Shown piece after piece: positions 58,601 to 64,000 of a stretch of 64,000 nt of DNA. The notes under the pieces were generated by a model. That model was not told where the DNA came from. It worked only from the letters and a program-made list of their open reading frames with translations, and did no database searches. How positions within the stretch are numbered: the first letter of the stretch is position 1; every line of letters starts with the position of its first letter. The DNA lies in the NCBI RefSeq assembly GCF_023516595.1, contig NZ_JAMGBG010000025.1, forward strand, positions 186,001 to 250,000, written 5' to 3'. Position numbers and translations under genes: made by a program. This DNA is from Streptomyces neyagawaensis (lineage in GTDB: Bacteria; Actinomycetota; Actinomycetes; Streptomycetales; Streptomycetaceae).

Positions 58601-59741
58601 GCAGCTGATCAACGACATCCTGGACCTGTCGAAGATCGAGGCGGGCCGGATGGACGTACGGCCGAAGCGGCTGCCGCTCATCAAGCTGCTGGACTACGTC
58701 CACGCCACGTTCCGCCCGCTCACCCTCGACCGGGGCCTGTCCTTCGAGGTCACGGTCGGCGAGGGCGTACCGCGCGAGATGTACTCGGACGAGCAGCGCC
58801 TCCAGCAGATCCTGCGCAACCTGCTCTCCAACGCGATCAAGTTCACCGCGTCCGGCAGGGTCGAACTGACCGTCAGCCGCGTCAAGGATCCCGAGCACCG
58901 CTATGCCCGTGAGGACACCGACGAGGTGATCGCGTTCGCGGTCTCCGACACCGGCATCGGTATCGCGCCGGAGAAACTGCCGGTGATCTTCGAGGCGTTC
59001 CAGCAGGCCGACGGCACCACGAACCGCAAGTACGGCGGCACCGGCCTCGGGCTGTCCATCAGCCGGGAGATCGCGGGTCTGCTGGGCGGCCGCATCATCG
59101 CCGAGAGCATCCCCGGCAAGGGCTCGACGTTCACGCTGTACGTGCCCGTCTTCAGCCCCGGGCACACGGTGACCGGCGGCGCCGAGGACCCCGCGGCGCT
59201 GATCCCCGACCAGCTGGCGGCCGAGCCGTATCCGGCCGCCCCCGAGGACGACACCTGGCCAGCGCCCACCAAGCTGGAGGCGTGGAAGGCGGGGCGCGCG
59301 GGCCAGATCCTGCCGGGCCGCCGGGTGCTGATCGTGGACGACGACATCCGCAACGTCTTCGCGCTCACCCATGTCCTCGGCCGTGTCGGCATGCCGGTCC
59401 TGTACGCGGAGAACGGGCGGGAGGGCATCGAGACCCTGGAGCGCAACCCGGACGTCGAGCTGGTCCTGATGGACATCATGATGCCGGAGATGGACGGCTA
59501 CGAGACGATCTCCGCCATCCGTCGCACGCCCCGCTGGGCCGGTCTGCCCATCGTCGCGCTGACCGCGAAGGCGATGCCCGGCGACCGCGAGAAGTCCATC
59601 GCCCGGGGCGCCAACGACTACGTACCCAAGCCGGTGGACGTCGACCAGCTGCTCACCGTGGTGTGCGGCGTCCTGGACCCGGAGGGCGTCGAGCCGTCGC
59701 CCGAGAAACGCACCGAAGAGAACGAGGCACCCTCACCATGA
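55608..59741 (+). CDS. Poly-HAMP hybrid histidine kinase (OsaA-like)
   Basis: 1377 residues, no membrane helix seen. An N-terminal HAMP-like region (to about 170) precedes six 92-residue HAMP units marked [11 protein letters not shown] (about residues 173-715), then a GAF domain (740-900), coiled coil, HisKA with H955 ([11 protein letters not shown]), HATPase ([30 protein letters not shown]) and a C-terminal receiver with D1289 ([11 protein letters not shown]). The architecture is that of cytoplasmic osmosensing kinases (Nik1, OsaA). The ATG at 55608 is chosen; the ATG at 55494 would overlap the divergent gene's start. The stop overlaps the response regulator ATG (ATGA). Confidence 0.92.
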   Translation: MSENSATRALEDGQKDRGTDVLIRASDLRALTAAMTAARDGTFIKAPETGPAPVAELCALFNQIIDRSTHFGGEVQRVKRELVRHGRLDERLSASPGQGAWATRVDDVNQTLDALVAPAANATRVLDAVAGGDLTQRVDLHDGNRQLRGDLRRLGRAVNKMVDQLSLFTGEVTRVAREVGTEGRLGGRAKVRGLSGSWRDVTEAVNTMASRLTAQVRDIALVTTAVARGDLTRTVTVEATGELLELKLTVNTMVDQLSAFADEVTRVAREVGTEGQLGGRAQVRGVSGVWKDLTDNVNFMASNLTSQVRNIAQVTTAVANGDLSQKITVDAQGEILELKSTINTMVDQLSAFADEVTRVAREVGTEGNLGGRAQVRGVSGVWKDLTDNVNFMADNLTSQVRNIALVSTAVAQGDLGKKITVEAKGEILELKSTINTMVDQLSAFADEVTRVAREVGTEGNLGGQAQVRGVSGVWKDLTDNVNFMALNLTSQVRNIAQVTTAVANGDLSKKITVDARGEILELKDTVNTMVEQLRAFADEVTRVAREVGTDGRLGGRAQVLGVSGVWRDLTDNVNSMADNLTSQVRNIAQVTTAVANGDLSKKIDVDARGEILELKTAINTMVDTLSSFSSEVTRVAREVGSEGQLGGQARVEGVYGTWKRLTTNVNELALNLTTQVRAIAEVASAVAQGDMSRSITVEARGEVAELKDNINLMVANLRETTRAKDWLESNLARLAALMQGHRDLMEVADLILRELTPLVKAQYGAFYLADPDQDGAALRTVAPGKGLAFIAGYGSAQDATVETGGLPVHGLVAQAAREKKRILVEQTPPDYIKINSGLGEAAPSSVVIIPILFEDKLLGVIELASFSRFSDVHLAFFDQFVNTIGVAINTIIANSRTESLLGESQRLAMQLQERSDELQKQQAELQRSNAELEEKAALLATSSQYKSEFLANMSHELRTPLNSLLILARLLSDNPDGHLSDQEVQFASTIHRSGSDLLQLINDILDLSKIEAGRMDVRPKRLPLIKLLDYVHATFRPLTLDRGLSFEVTVGEGVPREMYSDEQRLQQILRNLLSNAIKFTASGRVELTVSRVKDPEHRYAREDTDEVIAFAVSDTGIGIAPEKLPVIFEAFQQADGTTNRKYGGTGLGLSISREIAGLLGGRIIAESIPGKGSTFTLYVPVFSPGHTVTGGAEDPAALIPDQLAAEPYPAAPEDDTWPAPTKLEAWKAGRAGQILPGRRVLIVDDDIRNVFALTHVLGRVGMPVLYAENGREGIETLERNPDVELVLMDIMMPEMDGYETISAIRRTPRWAGLPIVALTAKAMPGDREKSIARGANDYVPKPVDVDQLLTVVCGVLDPEGVEPSPEKRTEENEAPSP

Positions 59742-60310
59742 CCACTCAGGACCGGACCGACGGACGCGCGGGCATCCTCCTCGTCGACGACATGGAGGAC
59801 AACCTGATCGCGCTGGAGGCCGTCCTGGCATCGCTCAACGAGCCGCTGGTACGGGCCCGTTCCGGCGAGGAGGCCATGAAGGCCCTGCTGCGGCAGCGCT
59901 TCGCCGTCGTCCTCCTCGACATCCGCATGCCGGGTATGGATGGTTTCGAGACCGCGGCCAACCTCAAGCGCCTCGACCAGACGAAGGACGTCCCGATCAT
60001 CTTCCTCACCGGCACGGACGCCGAGATGGGCTACGCCTTCCGCGGCTACGCCACCGGCGCCGCCGACTATCTGACCAAGCCCTTCGACCCCTGGGTCCTG
60101 CGCGCGAAGGTCAGTGTCTTCCTGGAGCTGCACCGCAAGACCCGCAAGCTGGCGGCCCTGCGGGCACGGCAGGAGGAACAGGCGGAACAGGTCCTGTCCC
60201 GCCTGAGCGCACTGGAGAAACAGCTGTCCGAGGAGTCCCCGGACCTGGCGGAGGCCCGCATACAGGTCCAGGAACTCCGTTCCCTGGTGACCAGGGACCA
60301 CACCGGCTGA
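59738..60310 (+). CDS. Response regulator without DNA-binding domain (OsaB-like)
   Basis: 190 residues. The receiver domain (residues 10-130) has acidic pocket LLVDDMEDN, phosphoacceptor D61 in LLDIRMPGMDGF, FLTGTDAE and K in YLTKPFDP. The remaining 60 residues are a charged coiled coil (ARQEEQAEQVLSRLSALEKQ) with no output domain. This matches OsaB, the partner of OsaA in osmoadaptation. The start overlaps the kinase stop, so they are translationally coupled. Confidence 0.92.
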   Translation: MTTQDRTDGRAGILLVDDMEDNLIALEAVLASLNEPLVRARSGEEAMKALLRQRFAVVLLDIRMPGMDGFETAANLKRLDQTKDVPIIFLTGTDAEMGYAFRGYATGAADYLTKPFDPWVLRAKVSVFLELHRKTRKLAALRARQEEQAEQVLSRLSALEKQLSEESPDLAEARIQVQELRSLVTRDHTG

Positions 60311-60330
60311 CCCGAGAGAGGCGCGGGGCG

Positions 60331-62208
60331 CTACTTCTCCCTGGTCCCCGCGTACATCTCGTCGATGAGGTGCTGGTACTCCTTCTCCACCACCGGCCGC
60401 TTCAGCTTCAGGCTCGGCGTCAGCTCACCGTGCTCGACGTCCAGGTCCCGCGGCAGCAGGCGGAACTTCTTGACGGTCTGCCACCGCTGCAGGCCCTGGT
60501 TGAGCTGGGTGACGTACCCCTCGATGAGCTCCACCGTGGCCGGGGCCGCGATGATCTGCTCGTACGACTTCCCCTCCAGGCCGTTCTCCTTGGCCCAGCC
60601 GAGGAGGGCCGGCTCGTCGAGGGCGATGAGGGCCGTGCAGAAGTTGCGGTCGGCGCCGATGACCATGACGTTGGACGTGAACGGGCACAGCGCCTTGAAC
60701 TGGCCCTCGATCTCGGTCGGCGCGATGTACTTGCCGCCGGAGGTCTTGAACAGGTCCTTCTTGCGGTCGGTGATCCGCAGGTACCCGTCGGGCGACAGCT
60801 CGCCGATGTCACCGGTGTGGAACCAGCCGTCCGCCTCCAGCACCTCGGCGGTCTTGTCCGGCAGCCCGTGGTAGCCCTCCATGATGCCGGGGCCGCGCAG
60901 CAGGATCTCGCCGTCGTCCGCGATGCGCACCTCGCAGCCGGGCAGCGGCTTGCCGACCGTCCCCGTGCGGAACGCCTCGCCGGGGTTCAGGAACGACGCC
61001 GCGGAGGACTCGGTCAGGCCGTAGCCCTCCAGGATGGGGATGCCCGCGCCGGCGAAGAAGAAGCCGATCTCGGGTGCGAGTGCCACCGAGCCGGAGATAC
61101 AGGCGCGCAGCCGCCCGCCGAACGCCTCGCGCAGCTTCTTGTAGACCAGCGCGTCGGCGACCTTGTGCTTGGCCCCCAGCGCGAACGGCACGGACGCGGT
61201 GCCGGTGCGGCGGAAGTTGTCCTGGCTGACCTTGGCGTACTCGCGGGCGACCTCGGACGCCCACTGGAAGATCTTGTACTTGGCGGCGCCGCCCTCGCGG
61301 GCCTTCGCGGCGACACCGTTGTAGACCTTCTCGAAGATGCGCGGCACCGCGGCCATGTACGTCGGCCGCACGACCGGCAGATTCTCGATGATCTTGTCGA
61401 CCCGGCCGTCGACGGCGGTGATGTGCCCGACCTCGATGTGCCCGGACAGCAGCACCTTGCCCATGACGTGCGCCAGCGGCAGCCACAGGTACTGCACGTC
61501 CTCCGCGCTGAGCAGACCGGTCGCGGCGATGGCCTTGCCCATGTACGCCCAGTTGTCGTGCGGCAGGCGCACACCCTTGGGGCGGCCGGTGGTGCCCGAG
61601 GTGTAGATGAGGGTGGCGAGCTGGTCCTTGGTGATCGCGCCGACCTTCTCCTTGATCAGGTCGGGCTTCTTCTCCAGGTACGCCGTCCCGCGCTTCTCCA
61701 GCTCGGCCAGCGAGAGGACCCAGTCCTCCGAGAGGTCGGCGCCGTCGGGGTCGATGACGACCACATGGGTCAGCTCGGGCAGCTCGGCCTTCTTCTCCCG
61801 CGCCTTCTGAAGCTGCTCGGCGTTCTCCGCGATGAGGATCTTGCTGGCGGAGTCGGACAGGATGTACGCCGACTCCTCGGCGTTGGTCGACGGGTAGATC
61901 GTCGTATTGGCGCCGCCGGCGCACATGATGCCGAGGTCGCACAGGATCCACTCGATCCTGGTGGCGGACGACAGCGCGATGCGCTCCTCGGGCTGTACGC
62001 CCAGCTCGACCAGGCCGGCCGCGATGGCGTCGACGCGCGCGGCGGCCTCCGCCCAGGTCAGCGGCTTCCAGTCCGAAGGTCCCTGACCTGAGGCCGGCGG
62101 CACCGGGTAGCGGAATGCCTCCGCGTCGGGCGTGGCCGCCACGCGCTCCAGGAAGAGGGACGCCATGGACGGCGGGCGGTTCTCGATCAGGGTCTGTGTG
62201 TCGCTCAC
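60331..62208 (-). CDS. Long-chain acyl-CoA synthetase (FadD15-like)
   Basis: 625-residue adenylate-forming enzyme that activates fatty acids to acyl-CoA. A3 motif LIYTSGTTGRPKG, A5 YGLTESSA, A7 WFHTGDIGE, A8 YLRITDRKKDLFKTSGGKYI (in parts) and the C-terminal lysine region are present. The GTG at 62208 follows CCGGAGGATGTC, 5 bp; the longer frame to 62550 overlaps the lepA 3' end. It converges on the response regulator gene with 20 bp between. Confidence 0.93.
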   Translation of the reverse strand: MSDTQTLIENRPPSMASLFLERVAATPDAEAFRYPVPPASGQGPSDWKPLTWAEAAARVDAIAAGLVELGVQPEERIALSSATRIEWILCDLGIMCAGGANTTIYPSTNAEESAYILSDSASKILIAENAEQLQKAREKKAELPELTHVVVIDPDGADLSEDWVLSLAELEKRGTAYLEKKPDLIKEKVGAITKDQLATLIYTSGTTGRPKGVRLPHDNWAYMGKAIAATGLLSAEDVQYLWLPLAHVMGKVLLSGHIEVGHITAVDGRVDKIIENLPVVRPTYMAAVPRIFEKVYNGVAAKAREGGAAKYKIFQWASEVAREYAKVSQDNFRRTGTASVPFALGAKHKVADALVYKKLREAFGGRLRACISGSVALAPEIGFFFAGAGIPILEGYGLTESSAASFLNPGEAFRTGTVGKPLPGCEVRIADDGEILLRGPGIMEGYHGLPDKTAEVLEADGWFHTGDIGELSPDGYLRITDRKKDLFKTSGGKYIAPTEIEGQFKALCPFTSNVMVIGADRNFCTALIALDEPALLGWAKENGLEGKSYEQIIAAPATVELIEGYVTQLNQGLQRWQTVKKFRLLPRDLDVEHGELTPSLKLKRPVVEKEYQHLIDEMYAGTREK

Positions 62209-62512
62209 GACATCCTCCGGGGCCCGCGACAGTGCGGCAGGGTCAGCATGGACTGGTGCGGCTGGCTCAAAGCGGCTGTTGTTTAACTCGCGAGTAACCA
62301 TCGAGTGGTGATCAGGGTAGAGCGAGGTTGGCTGGTTCGTAAGGGGCGGCGGCCCGTCACTTTTCACCGAGAACGACCGTACGAGCACGCGGCCGCCGCG
62401 TCCCGAAGACATGCGGGCCCGCCGCGCCGAAACGCGACGGGCCCACATTCTGCCCAAGTTTCCGGGGGTAACAACGGCTACCGCCGGGACCTGCGGAGAT
62501 CCGCGAAGGTGG
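62209..62512. other. Gap between acyl-CoA ligase and lepA
   Basis: 304 bp with no gene. It holds the promoter side of the ligase (AT-richer at 62275-62310, GTTGTTTAACTCGCGAGTAA) and the lepA terminator hairpin. Confidence 0.5.
62415..62444 (-). terminator. Hairpin terminator after lepA
   Basis: 12-base arms (62415-62426 with 62433-62444, GGGCCCG...GCG type) pair around a 6-base loop with one G-U on the minus strand. 68 bp after the lepA stop. Confidence 0.7.
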
Positions 62513-64000
62513 CTACTTCTTGCCCTTGGCTCCGCCGGCGCTGTCGTCACTGGACAGCACGGCGATGAAGGCCTCCTGCGGAACCTCCACAGAGCCCACC
62601 ATCTTCATCCGCTTCTTGCCCTCCTTCTGCTTCTCCAGCAGCTTCCGCTTCCGGGAGATGTCACCGCCGTAGCACTTGGCGAGGACGTCCTTGCGGATGG
62701 CGCGGATGGTCTCGCGGGCGATGACCCGGGAGCCGATGGCGGCCTGGATCGGCACCTCGAACGCCTGCCGCGGGATCAGCTCGCGCAGCTTGGCGACGAG
62801 CCGCACCCCGTACGCGTACGCGGCGTCCTTGTGGGTGATCGCCGAGAAGGCGTCCACCTTGTCGCCGTGCAGCAGGATGTCAACCTTGACCAGGGAGGAC
62901 GTCTGCTCGCCGGTGGGCTCGTAGTCGAGCGAGGCGTAGCCGCGCGTCTTCGACTTCAGCTGGTCGAAGAAGTCGAAGACGATCTCCGCCAGGGGCAGCG
63001 TGTAGCGGATCTCGACGCGGTCCTCGGAGAGGTAGTCCATGCCGAGCAGGGTGCCGCGCCGGGTCTGGCACAGCTCCATGATCGAGCCGATGAACTCGGT
63101 GGGCGCGAGGATCGTGGCGCGCACGACCGGCTCGTACACCTCGTTGATCTTGCCCTCGGGGAACTCGCTCGGGTTGGTGACGGTGTGCTCGGTGCCGTCC
63201 TCCATCACGACGCGGTAGACCACGTTCGGCGCGGTCGCGATCAGGTCGAGGCCGAACTCGCGCTCCAGCCGCTCGCGGATCACGTCGAGGTGCAGCAGCC
63301 CGAGGAAGCCGACGCGGAAGCCGAAGCCGAGCGCGGCGGACGTCTCCGGCTCGTAGACGAGCGCGGCGTCGTTGAGCTGGAGCTTGTCGAGGGCCTCGCG
63401 CAGCTCGGGGTAGTCGGACCCGTCCAGCGGATAGAGCCCGGAGAAGACCATGGGCTTGGGGTCCTTGTACCCGCCGAGGGCCTCGGTGGCCCCCTTCTGC
63501 TGGCTGGTGACGGTGTCACCGACCTTGGACTGGCGGACGTCCTTCACACCGGTAATGAGGTAGCCCACCTCACCGACGCCGAGGCCGTCGGCTCCCAGCA
63601 TCTCGGGCGAGTTCGTGCCGATCTCCAGCAGCTCGTGGGTCGCGCCCGTCGACATCATCTTGATGCGCTCACGCTTGTTGAGCTGCCCGTCGATGACACG
63701 GACGTACGTGACCACGCCGCGGTACGAGTCGTACACCGAGTCGAAGATCATCGCGCGGGCCGGGGCGTCCTTGACGCCGACCGGGGCGGGGACGTCGGCG
63801 ACGACCCTGTCCAGCAGCGCGTCGACCCCGACACCGGTCTTGGCGGAGACCCGCAGCACGTCGTCGGGGTCGCACCCGACGAGGTTGGCGAGCTCCTCGG
63901 CGAACTTCTCCGGCTGGGCGGCCGGCAGGTCGATCTTGTTGAGGACCGGGATGATCGTGAGGTCGTTCTCCATCGCCAGGTACAGGTTGGCGAGGGTCTG
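62513..64000 (-). CDS. lepA: Elongation factor 4, LepA (5' partial)
   Basis: C-terminal 495 residues of the ribosome back-translocating GTPase; about 125 N-terminal residues with the P-loop lie beyond the window. Visible parts are the G4 motif [16 protein letters not shown] (G5), domain II ([15 protein letters not shown]), domains III and V, and the LepA-specific C-terminal tail ([17 protein letters not shown]). Confidence 0.97.
   Translation of the reverse strand, partial: QTLANLYLAMENDLTIIPVLNKIDLPAAQPEKFAEELANLVGCDPDDVLRVSAKTGVGVDALLDRVVADVPAPVGVKDAPARAMIFDSVYDSYRGVVTYVRVIDGQLNKRERIKMMSTGATHELLEIGTNSPEMLGADGLGVGEVGYLITGVKDVRQSKVGDTVTSQQKGATEALGGYKDPKPMVFSGLYPLDGSDYPELREALDKLQLNDAALVYEPETSAALGFGFRVGFLGLLHLDVIRERLEREFGLDLIATAPNVVYRVVMEDGTEHTVTNPSEFPEGKINEVYEPVVRATILAPTEFIGSIMELCQTRRGTLLGMDYLSEDRVEIRYTLPLAEIVFDFFDQLKSKTRGYASLDYEPTGEQTSSLVKVDILLHGDKVDAFSAITHKDAAYAYGVRLVAKLRELIPRQAFEVPIQAAIGSRVIARETIRAIRKDVLAKCYGGDISRKRKLLEKQKEGKKRMKMVGSVEVPQEAFIAVLSSDDSAGGAKGKK

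Noticed and set aside
56058..59372. 1104-residue minus-strand frame under the hybrid kinase
   Set aside because: Repeats in the kinase gene create a periodic antisense frame; no independent evidence.

Overview
The window is a high-GC (about 72%) chromosomal segment from a Streptomyces or close relative. Third codon positions are almost all G or C, GTG starts are common, many genes overlap by 4 bp (ATGA or GTGA), and terminators are GC-rich hairpins without U-tracts. The gene order leuA ... era ... ybeY-phoH ... rsmE ... hrcA-dnaJ ... hemW ... acyl-CoA ligase, lepA matches, from memory, the conserved core block around leuA-lepA of Streptomyces chromosomes. No tRNA, rRNA, CRISPR array, transposase or phage gene was seen. 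Fifty protein genes plus one leader peptide are called. The first gene (ABC binding protein) and the last (lepA) run off the window.

Layout. (1) 1-5235: a peptide-type ABC importer operon in which the second permease is fused to the first ATPase. It is followed by a 224-bp MITE-like element and a DapA-family aldolase. (2) 6.4-15.6 kb: a TerB-like zinc-ribbon protein, leuA with a Leu-codon leader peptide (attenuator), a protealysin-type M4 protease with its emfourin-type inhibitor, a GH1 glucosidase-MFS pair and a secreted peptidylarginine deiminase. (3) 15.7-20.6 kb: a three-gene operon of a trypco2 protein, a trypsin-STAND NTPase-TPR protein and a DUF4913 protein. This is the best candidate for a poorly understood (conflict or signalling) system. 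(4) 20.6-30.4 kb: the conserved era / CDA-like / mmcQ / corC / ybeY / phoH block, split by two accessory inserts: GlnR-box amtB-glnK with a secreted protein, and an XRE/MmyB regulator divergent from a DHA2 exporter. (5) 30.5-38.6 kb: an IclR-regulated D-glucarate operon, a methyltransferase, a PfkB kinase, an MFS protein and an adenine/adenosine deaminase. (6) 38.7-50.7 kb: RNase Z, HIT, tricorn protease, lipoprotein, RsmE, nitronate monooxygenase, DnaJ, HrcA (with CIRCE), an MBL hydrolase and DUF3097. (7) 51.5-64 kb: HemW, a HATPase-GAF-PP2C phosphatase divergent from a poly-HAMP hybrid kinase/response regulator pair (OsaAB-like), a long-chain acyl-CoA ligase and LepA.

Intergenic DNA carries three kinds of repeat. 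There is a REP/BIME-like family with a 21-bp core, seen at least seven times and often in inverted pairs. There is a minisatellite-like array of 74- and 111-bp units between DUF3097 and hemW. There is also the MITE-like element. Assignments rest on reading motifs and context; no database search was run.
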